Below are positions 16,481 to 26,381 of a stretch of DNA of 64,000 bases, piece after piece (position 1 is the stretch's first letter; the number at the start of each line of letters is the position of its first letter). Below the pieces are notes generated by a model. That model was not told the origin of the DNA and did not search any database. It was given only the letters and a program-made list of their open reading frames with translations. Origin of the DNA: Alloprevotella sp. (lineage in GTDB: Bacteria > Bacteroidota > Bacteroidia > Bacteroidales > Bacteroidaceae); NCBI GenBank assembly GCA_017471505.1, contig JAFUTC010000004.1, forward strand, positions 191,608 to 255,607, given 5' to 3'. The position numbers and the translations under genes are program-made.

Positions 16481-17440
16481 CTACTTGTCGAGGTCTATCA
16501 GTTCGTAAGCCTTCGTTCCGAGCCCGATAGTCTCGGCATAGTCCACGATGTAAGTTCCGTGCTGGCGGTTAATGCGTCGGATGAGCGGCTGGTTGTCGTC
16601 GCCCGGACGTCCCTCATAGTTGAACACCTTGTCCAGACAGGCCTTGTCGAGCGCCACAGGATCGAGGCTGGCCATGATGCCCATGTCGCGAAGCGCAGGT
16701 GCCTCGGGCGAGCCGTCGCAATCGCAGTCTACGCTCAGATTATTCATCACGTTGATGTAGATGACACGTCCTCCGAAATAGTTGTGTACGGCTTGCGCGG
16801 CCGAAGCCATAGACTCGAGGAAAAGGTCCTGTGTAGGCCCTGCGGCCAAGTATTCCCTCGTCCAGGCCTTCGAGGCATCGTCGGTCTTTCCAGCGGTGTG
16901 TATGTAGGCTTTGCCTGCCGTCGAGGCCACGCCGATACTGGCATTTTTCAACACACCGCCGAAACCGCCCATCGCATGCCCCTTGAAGTGCGCCAGGTTT
17001 ATCATAAAGTCGTAGTTGCCTAAGTGGTCGCCCACGATGTCGTATTTAATATGCTTGCGGTCCTTGACGGGGATGCGCATTTGTCCGTACTCGTCCATGA
17101 TATCTACGGCGAAGATGCTGTCAAATCCGTGCTCGTGGATGGTTTGCCAATGCTTTCCCACATCCTGACGGGTTCCTCCGTAGGCCGTACAGCACTCCAC
17201 GATGGTTCCATTGACCTCCTCCACCAGCCCACGGATGAGCGTCGGGCGCAGATAGTGGTTGTTGCCGCCTTCACCTGTCGAGATTTTCACGGCCACGCGT
17301 CCGGCAGCCTCAACGCCCAATGCCTTATAGACCTTTACCAATGACTCGGGCGTAATGTCCTTGGTAAAATACACTTTCGACTGTGCCGAAAGTCCTGCGC
17401 ATAGGACACTCAGCAGCAGAAACAGACTAAACTTCTTCAT
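16481..17440 (-). CDS. Secreted DUF362 domain protein
   Basis: A 319-residue protein with an N-terminal signal peptide (MKKFSLFLLLSVLCAGLSAQ, cleavage near 20), so probably periplasmic. The rest is a DUF362 domain, with VAVKISTGEGGNNHYLRP, DFMINLAHFKGH, GGFGGVLKNASIG and DPVALDKACLD. DUF362 proteins often accompany ferredoxins, but no 4Fe-4S CxxCxxC cluster is visible here (a CDCDG motif is present). The reaction is not known. It appears monocistronic. An in-frame upstream codon at 17467 would spoil the signal peptide. Confidence 0.88.
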   Translation of the reverse strand: MKKFSLFLLLSVLCAGLSAQSKVYFTKDITPESLVKVYKALGVEAAGRVAVKISTGEGGNNHYLRPTLIRGLVEEVNGTIVECCTAYGGTRQDVGKHWQTIHEHGFDSIFAVDIMDEYGQMRIPVKDRKHIKYDIVGDHLGNYDFMINLAHFKGHAMGGFGGVLKNASIGVASTAGKAYIHTAGKTDDASKAWTREYLAAGPTQDLFLESMASAAQAVHNYFGGRVIYINVMNNLSVDCDCDGSPEAPALRDMGIMASLDPVALDKACLDKVFNYEGRPGDDNQPLIRRINRQHGTYIVDYAETIGLGTKAYELIDLDK

Positions 17441-17517
17441 ATATAGCGCGATTATGGTTTGCCTCAATTCTCCGACAAATATAAATAATAGTCGGCAGCC
17501 AACCGACTATTACCCAA

Positions 17518-18159
17518 CTATTTTGCAAAGGTCAGCACGAAACGGGGCATATAGCAACCGGCCACGCAAACGGGTTGCGTAGCGGAAGGCCACGTGGCGT
17601 CGAGCAAGAGGTCGGTGCGGCGGTGCAGGCGTATCTGCGAAATGGTCAGGTCGGATTGTTCTTCGACGCGCTTGAACACGGCTTCCTTGGCGCTCCATAG
17701 CAGCGTCGCCATACGCGCATCGGGAGCGAACTCGCGCAACTCGTCGTCGCTCAGGAAACGACGGGCCAGCCGAAGCGCACGAGGGTCGTAGGCCTCCACG
17801 TCCATACCGTGCGCGAACGGAGCCAGCGACATGGCCACGAACGGGCCCGTGTCGGAAATGGAGAGATGCCATGGCGTGGGCTCGCTGCCCGATGCCGTGG
17901 CCAGACAAGGCCGTCCCTCCGGCGTATAGACTATGGTGAAATTCTCGCCCAGCACCTGCAACAACAGCGCACGTGCGGCCAATCGCTCGGCACGCCGCTT
18001 CTCACTGCGGAATCCACTAAGTTCCTCCTCATAGCGACGCAGAGCCGGAAACGACTCCATTAGTTCGCGGGCCGTCTCCGTAAGGTGCCAGAAAAAAAAC
18101 TGCGGGACACCGTTAGAAAGGAAGTTCGTCGCTGTCGGCTGAAGGTTGAGACGCGGCAC
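17518..18159 (-). CDS. 4'-phosphopantetheinyl transferase superfamily protein
   Basis: A Sfp/AcpT-like enzyme expected to move phosphopantetheine from CoA to a carrier protein. The core motifs are GRPCLA, WHLSISDTGPFVAMS, GMDVEAYDPRAL (Mg-binding Asp) and FLSDDELREF...LLWSAKEAVFK (WxxKEA). The N-terminus is uncertain: a GTG at 18159 overlaps ssb by 47 bp but keeps the family-like FFFWHLTET segment; the first in-frame ATG is 18060 and would drop it. Full length is 213 residues. No fatty-acid or polyketide gene is adjacent, so the carrier may be the general ACP. Confidence 0.85.
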   Translation of the reverse strand: MPRLNLQPTATNFLSNGVPQFFFWHLTETARELMESFPALRRYEEELSGFRSEKRRAERLAARALLLQVLGENFTIVYTPEGRPCLATASGSEPTPWHLSISDTGPFVAMSLAPFAHGMDVEAYDPRALRLARRFLSDDELREFAPDARMATLLWSAKEAVFKRVEEQSDLTISQIRLHRRTDLLLDATWPSATQPVCVAGCYMPRFVLTFAK

Positions 18160-18541
18160 TTTCGATGGGTTGTTGAGGGGTTTCAGGCTGCGCCGCCGCT
18201 TCGCTATTACGGTAGTTGAAAATCTCTATGCGCGTTCCCCACACCTCAGTGATGTATCGAACGTTGCCATTCTTGTCCGTATAACTTCGCGTACGCAATT
18301 CGCCTTCTACATATAACTTATCGCCTTTCCGCACAAATCTTTCCACTGTCTTTGCCTGCTCGCGCCAAAGGAGAATATTATGCCATTCGGTGCGCTCAGG
18401 CACTTGCGTGCCGTTGGGCAAGGTGTAGCCGGGCGTGGTAGTGGCCAATGTGAAACTTGCCGTACACACTCCCTCGGCCACATAGCGGATTAGGGGCTCT
18501 TTGCCCACGTTTCCGATTAACATGACTCTGTTTAGGCTCAT
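18113..18541 (-). CDS. ssb: Single-stranded DNA-binding protein
   Basis: A 142-residue OB-fold protein. The N-terminal 105 residues carry LNRVMLIGNVGKEP, FTLATT, TEWHNI, and GDKLYVEGELRTRSY; a disordered Gln/Pro/Ser linker follows, and the acidic tip SDELPF, used to recruit repair and replication partners. It binds single-stranded DNA in replication, recombination and repair. The gene overlaps the phosphopantetheinyl transferase gene and follows the DUF4293 gene by 16 bp. Confidence 0.95.
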   Translation of the reverse strand: MSLNRVMLIGNVGKEPLIRYVAEGVCTASFTLATTTPGYTLPNGTQVPERTEWHNILLWREQAKTVERFVRKGDKLYVEGELRTRSYTDKNGNVRYITEVWGTRIEIFNYRNSEAAAQPETPQQPIESAASQPSADSDELPF

Positions 18542-18557
18542 GACGATAAGAGTTTTT

Positions 18558-18914
18558 CTATCTTATCCTGTCGGCGGCGCGCACAAGTGCCTCGTCGCGG
18601 GCGATGGCACGGCTGGCCAGCCACAGGAAAAGTTCGGAGACCAGCGGAAGCAGTATGCTCCAGTCGTACTCCTTATTATGAAAAGCAAACACAGCAAAGG
18701 CAATGACCTGCAGGCTGCACAAAGTCATCCACAGGCCGCACATGCGCTTCTGGCGCATACGGTTGCGGAAGGCGAACACGGTCAGAAAGCACGCGATGGC
18801 TATCAGCCCGCTTGCCACGACCCACGCCCTGCCTGGCTGCATAGGGAAAAAGATGGAAATGGCCGAAACGATTCCGGCCAATAATAAGTAAACGCTCTGT
18901 ATGCGCTGTATCAT
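18558..18914 (-). CDS. DUF4293 membrane protein
   Basis: A 118-residue protein with about four transmembrane helices, beginning MIQRIQSVYLLLAGIVS and ending RAIARDEALVRAADRIR, the two hallmarks of the Bacteroidetes DUF4293 family. It sits in the conserved neighbourhood bamD-rpoZ-DUF4293. The function is unknown. Confidence 0.88.
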   Translation of the reverse strand: MIQRIQSVYLLLAGIVSAISIFFPMQPGRAWVVASGLIAIACFLTVFAFRNRMRQKRMCGLWMTLCSLQVIAFAVFAFHNKEYDWSILLPLVSELFLWLASRAIARDEALVRAADRIR

Positions 18915-18988
18915 ATTTCTGTGGGATTATCGCCCTGCCCTGCCGCACGGGCCTGTGAACCGACGGCACGAACTGGCGTGCGGACAGA

Positions 18989-19327
18989 CTATTCGTCGAG
19001 GTTGTCTCTATCCTTCGCCGGATTTTTGTAATAGATTTTGTCGTGCAAAAATTCGTCGGTGGCGATGAGAGTCGGTTTCGGCAGTTTCTCGTAATACTTC
19101 GATATTTCGATTTGCTCGCGGTTCTCGAACACTTCCTCAAGGTTTTCGTTCGAATGGGCAAACTCCTTGAGTTTTTTGTTAAGGTCTTCCTTCATCTGGC
19201 TTGCGATTTGGTTGGCTCGCTTAGACATGATGACGACGCTCTCATAGATGTTTCCCGTTCCGCGTGCGAAATCCATCACGTTGTGGGTTACGGTGTTGGT
19301 TGGAGCTTTACTGTTTTTGTAGTCCAT
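18989..19327 (-). CDS. rpoZ: RNA polymerase omega subunit (Bacteroidetes type)
   Basis: A 112-residue Rpb6/omega-like protein that helps assemble RNA polymerase. The helical core GNIYESVVIMSKRANQIASQ matches the omega signature (R-AxQI). The start at 19327 lies 11 bp after bamD, and DUF4293 follows, an arrangement shared across Bacteroidales. The C-terminus is acidic and polar. Confidence 0.88.
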   Translation of the reverse strand: MDYKNSKAPTNTVTHNVMDFARGTGNIYESVVIMSKRANQIASQMKEDLNKKLKEFAHSNENLEEVFENREQIEISKYYEKLPKPTLIATDEFLHDKIYYKNPAKDRDNLDE

Positions 19328-19338
19328 ATTCTTGTTGT

Positions 19339-20163
19339 TTATTCTGATTGTTTTCTGAATCGCTCGGGTACGGATTCGTAGAGTTTGGTGGCTTCCTTGC
19401 GATAGGAGGACTCGGGGTATTCGTTGAGGAATCCGTAGTATTCGTCGATGGCATTGGAGTAGCGCTCTTCCTGACGGGCCGGCACGCTGTTTTTAGCATA
19501 CTCGAACTTGGCGCGAACCACAAGTATGGCAAATTCTTCGCGGCGGTTGCTGTAAGGAAAGTCGCGTATGGCGTTTTCTGCGGTTACGATGCAGGCCTGA
19601 TAGTTGCCGTTGACGCCGTTGCCGATGTAGCTGCCCAGGTCATAGTAGAGCTTGGCGGTGAGATACTGCTTCTCCACCAGTTTGTCTTGCAGTTCGAAGA
19701 TTTTACTTTGCGCGCTTTCGCGAAGACTGCTGGTCGGATAGGAATCAAGGAATTCCTGGAACATCCGAATGGCGTCCATCGTCTCAGACTGGTCGAGTTT
19801 GGGCTCAGGAGTAGCAAGATAAAGCGCAACGGCGGCATTGAACTGCGCCTCTTCGGCAAACAGGCCGTTGGGATAGGCCTCGTAGTATTTCTTAAAGTAG
19901 GCCGAGGCACCGCCATAGCTCTTTGAGCGGAGCTGAGCCATGGCTGCCAGATATAGTGCCTCTTCGCCGTATTCCGTACCCTTCAGCGACTGCAGACATT
20001 GGTCGAGCAGCAGGTAGGCACGGTTGTACTGGCCCTCGGCATAGATTTGCTTGGCGGCCTCATACTTATATAGGAAATCGCGTGTCTTGTAGATGTTATT
20101 ATAACTGCCGCACGACGACAGTACAAGCCACAACGATAGGAATGCAATGAGATGCTTGCGCAT
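19339..20163 (-). CDS. bamD: Outer membrane assembly lipoprotein BamD
   Basis: A 274-residue lipoprotein (LVLSSCGSY, lipidated Cys near 18) with five TPR-like repeats, including GTEYGEEALYLAA, AEEAQFNAAVALY, SSLRESAQSKI and RREEFAILVVRAKF. BamD is the essential accessory part of the BAM complex that folds outer-membrane barrels with BamA. The start at 20163 gives the signal peptide; a -7 box lies 20 bp upstream. It leads the bamD-rpoZ-DUF4293-ssb run. Confidence 0.93.
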   Translation of the reverse strand: MRKHLIAFLSLWLVLSSCGSYNNIYKTRDFLYKYEAAKQIYAEGQYNRAYLLLDQCLQSLKGTEYGEEALYLAAMAQLRSKSYGGASAYFKKYYEAYPNGLFAEEAQFNAAVALYLATPEPKLDQSETMDAIRMFQEFLDSYPTSSLRESAQSKIFELQDKLVEKQYLTAKLYYDLGSYIGNGVNGNYQACIVTAENAIRDFPYSNRREEFAILVVRAKFEYAKNSVPARQEERYSNAIDEYYGFLNEYPESSYRKEATKLYESVPERFRKQSE

Positions 20164-20182
20164 AGTAAAGACAATTTGGGCA

Positions 20183-20190
20183 CAAAAATA
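20183..20190 (-). promoter_or_regulatory. -7 box of the bamD operon
   Basis: CAAAAATA on the plus strand reads TATTTTTG on the minus strand, 20 bp before the bamD ATG. Confidence 0.6.
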
Positions 20191-20313
20191 CAGATTTTTA
20201 TTGAAACGGCTGACATTTCTATGCCTTTTGCCCACTTTTTATCTATTTTTTTTGATTTCCGGAGCAAAATGTGGCGCTTCGCGGCCCGCAAGATGATAAA
20301 AGCGTGGCAAATG

Positions 20314-20346
20314 TTTGGTCAAGAAACGCAAGAAACCGTAACTTTG
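20314..20346 (+). promoter_or_regulatory. nhaD promoter
   Basis: A -33 TTTG (20314-20317) and a -7 TAACTTTG (20339-20346) are 21 bp apart, fitting the Bacteroidetes sigma consensus. The start codon is 64 bp downstream. Confidence 0.75.
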
Positions 20347-20410
20347 CATAACGGAATAGGCGCAGACGCGCACGCAACCATCTTTTTTTCAACGTTCAAA
20401 CCCTCGATTT

Positions 20411-21781
20411 ATGTCGATTTATATCCTTCTGCTCTTTCTCATAGGCGTGGTGCTCATCTCCACCGAGCAAATCCACCGCGCCAACAAGGCCGCCGTCGCC
20501 ATGTTTATCGGCGTGTTGTGCTGGATTGTGTACCTGTGTTTCGGCACCGACTTCGTGACCGCCGAGCACGGACAGGACTTCCGCGACCTTATGGCGGCCG
20601 ACGGGGCCACCATCGGAGGAGTCAAGGACTATATCGCGCAGCATCTGTTCCTAAACTATTTCATCCAGGCGGCCAACCTCGTGCTGTTTCTCATAGCCAC
20701 GATGACCATTGTCGAGGTGCTCGACAACAACGGGTGCTTCGACTTCCTGCAAAGGTTGCTCTACACGCGCAGTCCGCGCCGCTTTCTTTGGGTCACGGCT
20801 ATTGTAACGTTTCTGCTCTCCGCTAATCTGGACAACCTGACCACGGCCTGCCTGATGCTTGCCGTATCGCACTCGCTCATTCCCGAAGGCCGCCTGCGCT
20901 TTGCCTTTGGTTGTGCCATCGTACTTGCCGCCAACTGCGGCGGTGCCTTTACGGTGATTGGCGACACCACGAGTCTGGCGCTCTGGAACAGCGGCCTGGT
21001 CGAGCCGACGCTCTATGCCGCACGCCTGGCCCTGCCTTGCCTGGCCGTGTTCGTAGTGACCACCTGGCTCATACAACGGAGTCTTCCGCGCACCATGCGG
21101 ACCTCGCGCTACACGCTCCCCTACCGCGGCGACGACACGCGCCTCAACTACACGCAGCGCATTATCCTGTTCGTCGTGGGCATAGGCGGACTTTGGTTCA
21201 TTCCCACATTCCACCGAATCACACATCTGCCGGCCTTTCTCGGAGCCTTATGCGTGCTCGCATTCCTATGGATTGTCAACGAAATCAGCAACCGCCACTT
21301 GATTGGCACGGACTACATGGTGCGCAAAAGGCAGCCCCAGGCCCTGCAGCACCAGAACCTGCAGAACATTCTCTTTGTGATAGGCCTCACGCTGATGATA
21401 GGAGCCGTCGAGGAGTCGGGCTTTTTCCGCGACTTGTGCGGTTGGGTCGACACACACACCCATAGCGCCTATCTGGTGGGCACTTGCGCCGGCGTATTGT
21501 CGGCATTCAGCAACAACGTGGCCATAGTCTTCACCAGCATGCAGACCTTCTCCCACTCCACGGCCGAGTTCGCCCAGCCCGGAGGCCAGTTGTGGCCCCT
21601 GCTGAGCTACTGCACCGCCATCGGAGGCACCTTGCTCCCGTTCGGCACATTGGCCGGCTTCGCGCTATGGCGCATCGAGGGCGTCACGCTACGCTGGTAC
21701 GTCGCCCACTTCCTGCCCAAACTGCTGGCAGGAGCACTCTGCGGAGGCGTGGTATTCTGGATTTGCAACACGCTCCTATAG
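20411..21781 (+). CDS. nhaD: NhaD-type sodium:proton antiporter
   Basis: A 456-residue polytopic inner-membrane protein with about 11-12 helices, of the ion-transporter superfamily NhaD branch. Typical segments are HRANKAAVAMFIGVLCW, TMTIVEVLDNNGCFDFL, LSANLDNLTTACLM (ion-path Asp) and GGAFTVIGDTTSLALW. It exchanges Na+ or Li+ for H+ in pH and sodium balance. It has its own promoter and a strong terminator, and is not co-transcribed with the ATP synthase genes that follow. Confidence 0.92.
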   Translation: MSIYILLLFLIGVVLISTEQIHRANKAAVAMFIGVLCWIVYLCFGTDFVTAEHGQDFRDLMAADGATIGGVKDYIAQHLFLNYFIQAANLVLFLIATMTIVEVLDNNGCFDFLQRLLYTRSPRRFLWVTAIVTFLLSANLDNLTTACLMLAVSHSLIPEGRLRFAFGCAIVLAANCGGAFTVIGDTTSLALWNSGLVEPTLYAARLALPCLAVFVVTTWLIQRSLPRTMRTSRYTLPYRGDDTRLNYTQRIILFVVGIGGLWFIPTFHRITHLPAFLGALCVLAFLWIVNEISNRHLIGTDYMVRKRQPQALQHQNLQNILFVIGLTLMIGAVEESGFFRDLCGWVDTHTHSAYLVGTCAGVLSAFSNNVAIVFTSMQTFSHSTAEFAQPGGQLWPLLSYCTAIGGTLLPFGTLAGFALWRIEGVTLRWYVAHFLPKLLAGALCGGVVFWICNTLL

Positions 21782-21807
21782 CATCGCCCCGCACCACCGA
21801 CACACCC

Positions 21808-21847
21808 ATCGGTCCGAACCGTCCGCGGTTCGGGCCGATTTTGTTTT
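21808..21847 (+). terminator. nhaD terminator
   Basis: A 14-bp stem (ATCGGTCCGAACCG with CGGTTCGGGCCGAT, one G-U) closes a four-base loop and is followed by TTTGTTTT, 26 bp past the nhaD stop. Confidence 0.9.
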
Positions 21848-21875
21848 CAGTCCATCGTATCACATTGTCAGCCAG

Positions 21876-21980
21876 CCACATAATCACACCCGAAAATTGC
21901 ATTATGGAATCGAAAAATTCAATTATACAATCTGAAAATTGCATTATGCAATCTGAAAATCCGATTATGCAATTTCAGCC
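21876..21980 (+). repeat. 21-bp palindromic repeat array C
   Basis: Five units start at 21876 (CCACATAAT), 21897 (TTGCATTATGGAA), 21918 (TTCAATTAT), 21939 (TTGCATTATGCAA) and 21960 (TCCGATTATGCAA), each exactly 21 bp from the last. The first ends in CCGAAAA and the second in ATCGAAAAA, as in other arrays. The array lies between the nhaD terminator and atpD in a 378-bp gap; bases 21981-22134 show nothing else I can name. Confidence 0.92.
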
Positions 21981-22134
21981 CCTCCCAATTCGCCCAGCCG
22001 GCAACCTTATGCGACCCCGCCGAAAAACCGCTAACTGACTGAACGAAAGTATGCTACCGCGACAATACATACCCGCGCCGACAAATACTCCTAAAAAACG
22101 CGCGCGAATTCGTACGGATTTGACCATTTTTACC

Positions 22135-22142
22135 TATCTTTG
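22135..22142 (+). promoter_or_regulatory. -7 box of the ATP synthase operon
   Basis: TATCTTTG matches TAnnTTTG and ends 17 bp before the atpD ATG. A TTTG at 22119 is only 12 bp upstream, too near for a normal -33. Confidence 0.6.
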
Positions 22143-22156
22143 CACCAAATTGTTAA

Positions 22157-23698
<1,542 letters not shown>

Positions 23699-23700
23699 AG

Positions 23701-23997
23701 ATGGCGAAAGAAATCACAAAGAAACAAGGCAACTCCGTAGAGTGGAACGTCGTTCCCAACAGGCTGCACGTCACCATCGTATCGCCCGAGAACGTCTTGT
23801 TCGAGGCGCAGGCCGACTCCATAGTCGTGCCGGGCGAGAAAGGACGCTTTGAGATTCTCAAGGGGCACGCCCCCATCATCTCGAGCCTCTCTGCCGGCAT
23901 CATCACCTGCACGGGCGACGAGAACTTTGAGCAAGCCGTCAAAGGCGGCTTCGTCGAAGTGGCCCAGAATAAAGTATCCATCTGCGTAGAACTCTAA
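23701..23997 (+). CDS. atpC: F-type ATP synthase subunit epsilon
   Basis: A 98-residue protein holding only the N-terminal beta-sandwich (LHVTIVSPENVLFEAQADSIVVPGEKG, GHAPIIS) and lacking the C-terminal helical pair that acts as an inhibitory latch in many bacteria. Short epsilon subunits are usual in Bacteroidetes. It starts 2 bp after atpD and is thus translationally linked. Confidence 0.93.
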   Translation: MAKEITKKQGNSVEWNVVPNRLHVTIVSPENVLFEAQADSIVVPGEKGRFEILKGHAPIISSLSAGIITCTGDENFEQAVKGGFVEVAQNKVSICVEL

Positions 23998-24004
23998 CCA
24001 ACCG

Positions 24005-24436
24005 ATGACACCGACGACCCACACATTGCTACAATACCCCCGCTCGATAGCCGCCGTCACGTCGGCCCTCTCCATAGTGGCCATCGTGCTCTACGCCATC
24101 GAGTCGCAATATTGCAAGCAGGCCGCCGACTATCCGCGTGCCCTGTGGCTCATCGTCGTAATACCGCTCGTCTGCTTCGCACTGCTTTCGGTGCTCGAAC
24201 TTAAGGCCACCGAACGACAGCGCCGTAGCCAGAGCCCCACGCTCATTGGCACCTATATGCTCTTCAAGGGCATACGCCTGCTGCTCACCCTGGCCGCCAT
24301 ACTGGCCTATGTGATGCTCGGCGGCCCCCTACATATCCTCTTCGTCATCAACGTAGGAATCTTCTTCCTCGTCAGTCTTATCGGCACAAGCCTATGCCAC
24401 ATCAAGGCCGAACGACAGCGCGACGACGAAGCATGA
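24005..24436 (+). CDS. Four-helix membrane protein at the AtpI position of the ATP synthase operon
   Basis: A 143-residue protein with about four transmembrane segments (AVTSALSIVAIVLYAI, LWLIVVIPLVCFALLSVL, LLLTLAAILAYVML, LFVINVGIFFLVSLIG) and a basic C-terminus. It lies between atpC and atpB, where Bacteroidales keep a small membrane protein of unknown role. By position and topology it may be an AtpI-like assembly factor for the c-ring, but I see no diagnostic motif. It is 7 bp after atpC, and its TGA overlaps a possible atpB start (ATGA). Confidence 0.75.
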   Translation: MTPTTHTLLQYPRSIAAVTSALSIVAIVLYAIESQYCKQAADYPRALWLIVVIPLVCFALLSVLELKATERQRRSQSPTLIGTYMLFKGIRLLLTLAAILAYVMLGGPLHILFVINVGIFFLVSLIGTSLCHIKAERQRDDEA

Positions 24437-24456
24437 TGCAACAGAAACACACACCT

Positions 24457-25518
24457 ATGAACATACTCAAGAAAATAAGCCTTGTCGGATGCTTCTTCCT
24501 TGCAGGAATCGGCACGCTTACCGCGCAGCACGAAACCACGCCCGAAGCAAAGCCCGTCGACGTGCAAGAAATCGTTTTCAGCCACCTGAGCGACGCTTAC
24601 GACTGGCATATCACCACCTGGAACGGGAAACACATCAGCATCTACCTCCCGGTGATTGTCAAGCACCACCAAGGCGGCTGGGAGATATTCTCGTCGAAGC
24701 GGCTGCATGAGGAAGGCCACCACTACAACGGCTTCTACATCGACGAGAACCGCAAAGGCAAAATCTACGAAGAAGGATACGACGACAGGCCTTGGGACCT
24801 GTCCATCACCAAAGACGTGCTGCAGATTTGGATAAACATCTTCATCCTGCTCATAATCTTCATCCCCTGTGCCCGCTGGTACAAGAAGCACGACATAACG
24901 AAAGAAGCGCCGAAGGGCTTTGTCGGCGCCATTGAGACTTTGACCATGTACATCCACGACGATGTAATCAAAAGTTGCATAGGCGAAAAACACTACAAGC
25001 CCTACGCACCCTACTTGTTGACGGTGTTCTTCTTCCTTTTCATTACCAATCTGATGGGCCTGATACCCATCTTCCCCGGCGGAGCCAACGTGACGGGCAA
25101 CATCTCCATCACGTTCCTGCTCGCCTTTATCACATTCCTGCTCGTCAATATCTTCGGCAGCAAACACTACTGGAAAGAAATCCTCTGGCCTGATGTGCCA
25201 ATGCTCATCAAGTGCCCGATTCCGCTCATGCCCGTGGTAGAAATCATCGGCATATTCACAAAACCCTTCGCGCTTATGGTGCGACTGTTCGCCAACATGT
25301 TCGGCGGCCACACCATCATCCTGTCGCTCACCTGCCTAATCTTCATCACCTTTGGCATAAGCAAAGAGATGGGCACGTCCATGACCTTCGTCAGCTTCCT
25401 GATGCTGCTGTTCATGAACTGCCTCGAACTGCTCGTTGCCTTCCTCCAGGCATACATCTTCACCATGCTCAGCGCCATCTTCATAGGACTGGCCCACCCG
25501 CAGCACGAAGAAAACTAA
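24457..25518 (+). CDS. atpB: F-type ATP synthase subunit a, with N-terminal extension
   Basis: The Fo stator subunit that forms the proton half-channels. The C-terminal half has the family core, KPFALMVRLFANMFGGH (essential Arg) and FLQAYIFTMLSAIFIG. The first 120 residues are unusual: a signal peptide (MNILKKISLVGCFFLAG...LTAQ) then a hydrophilic periplasmic domain with His-rich stretches (VKHHQGGW, EEGHHYNGF) before the first Fo helix. Start 24457 gives a classical signal peptide; ATG 24433, eight codons upstream and overlapping the previous stop, is an alternative. Signal-bearing subunit a is known in Bacteroidetes. Confidence 0.92.
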   Translation: MNILKKISLVGCFFLAGIGTLTAQHETTPEAKPVDVQEIVFSHLSDAYDWHITTWNGKHISIYLPVIVKHHQGGWEIFSSKRLHEEGHHYNGFYIDENRKGKIYEEGYDDRPWDLSITKDVLQIWINIFILLIIFIPCARWYKKHDITKEAPKGFVGAIETLTMYIHDDVIKSCIGEKHYKPYAPYLLTVFFFLFITNLMGLIPIFPGGANVTGNISITFLLAFITFLLVNIFGSKHYWKEILWPDVPMLIKCPIPLMPVVEIIGIFTKPFALMVRLFANMFGGHTIILSLTCLIFITFGISKEMGTSMTFVSFLMLLFMNCLELLVAFLQAYIFTMLSAIFIGLAHPQHEEN

Positions 25519-25534
25519 ACACAACCCCGTAGCC

Positions 25535-26035
25535 ATGAACACCCTAAGCAAGACACTGATGACCATCCTAATCCTGGCCGCCGTTGCCGTAATGGGCGTC
25601 GGAATCGGCTATATGGGACCCGTCGGCATCATAGCCGCCGGAGCCGTCTTCACCTTGCTACTCCTTATATATATAAGCCTACAGAAAAAGACACCTGTCG
25701 AACCCGCCGCTCCCACGGCCACCCTCGACGACAGCATAGCCCAATATGGCGAGCCGCTTAACATCGTCGTCGTCAACCCGATGCGCAGCAACGAGCCCAT
25801 AGGCGCACTGCTCGACTACCCCAACATTCTGGTGTACGACCATACGGCCATCGAAAAGGCTCGTATTACGGCCGTCACGTTCAACAATGCCGCCGTCGCA
25901 CAGTTGCCCGACTCCTACCAACTGCTCATTGTAGTCGACGGACAAGACCATCCCGTGCACGTGCCCCTCGGCAACGACATCGAATGGGCCAAGGATGTCT
26001 ACCGACAGGTCGCAACTCTGCTTCAAACGAAATAA
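25535..26035 (+). CDS. Membrane-anchored protein inserted between atpB and atpE, function unknown
   Basis: A 166-residue protein with two N-terminal hydrophobic helices (LMTILILAAVAVMGVGIGYM and GIIAAGAVFTLLLLIYISL) and a soluble C-terminal domain of about 110 residues, with pattern NIVVVNPMRSNEP, YPNILVYDHTAIEKARI and LLIVVDGQDHPVHVPLG. It lies 16 bp after atpB and 34 bp before atpE on the same strand, so almost certainly in the ATP synthase transcript. I know no standard subunit of this kind at this position and recognise no family. A membrane-associated accessory or assembly role is only inferred from location. Confidence 0.75.
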   Translation: MNTLSKTLMTILILAAVAVMGVGIGYMGPVGIIAAGAVFTLLLLIYISLQKKTPVEPAAPTATLDDSIAQYGEPLNIVVVNPMRSNEPIGALLDYPNILVYDHTAIEKARITAVTFNNAAVAQLPDSYQLLIVVDGQDHPVHVPLGNDIEWAKDVYRQVATLLQTK

Positions 26036-26069
26036 CATTAAATAATAACCACTTAAAAAACTCAGAATT

Positions 26070-26321
26070 ATGTTCGCAATTTTAGAAGCTGCCGCCGCTG
26101 CAGCAGGACTTGCAAAGATGGGCGCCGGATTTGGCGCAGGTTTAGCCACGATTGGTGCTGGTTTAGGCATCGGTAAGATTGGCGGTTCGGCCATGGAGGC
26201 TATCGCACGCCAGCCGGAAGTAAAGGGAAGCATCATGACCAACATGATTATCGCCGCTGGTCTTATTGAAGGTGTTGCCCTCTTTGCCGTAGTTGTCTGC
26301 TTCCTTGCCATCAACCAGTAA
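26070..26321 (+). CDS. atpE: F-type ATP synthase subunit c
   Basis: An 83-residue two-helix proteolipid forming the rotor ring. The polar loop is AIARQPE (residues 44-50) and the ion-binding carboxylate is Glu67 in GLIEGVAL. Absence of Ser/Thr just after this Glu argues for H+ rather than Na+ coupling, although only structure-based comparison would settle it. Helix 1 has a Gly-rich packing motif (GAGLATIGAGLGIGKIGG). Confidence 0.96.
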   Translation: MFAILEAAAAAAGLAKMGAGFGAGLATIGAGLGIGKIGGSAMEAIARQPEVKGSIMTNMIIAAGLIEGVALFAVVVCFLAINQ

Positions 26322-26381
26322 GCCACAGACCTGACAAGGGAAACCACCACTTAACAAACACAAAGAACAAACCTGTCAAAA

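Noticed and set aside
20339..20355. TTTGCATAACGGAA after the nhaD -7 box as another repeat copy
   Set aside because: The similarity comes from the TTTGCA that naturally follows a -7 box; no second unit lies 21 bp away.
26070..26321. Sodium-binding c subunit, suggested by neighbouring nhaD
   Set aside because: The residues after Glu67 are GVA, not the Ser/Thr expected for a Na+ site, so H+ coupling is more likely.
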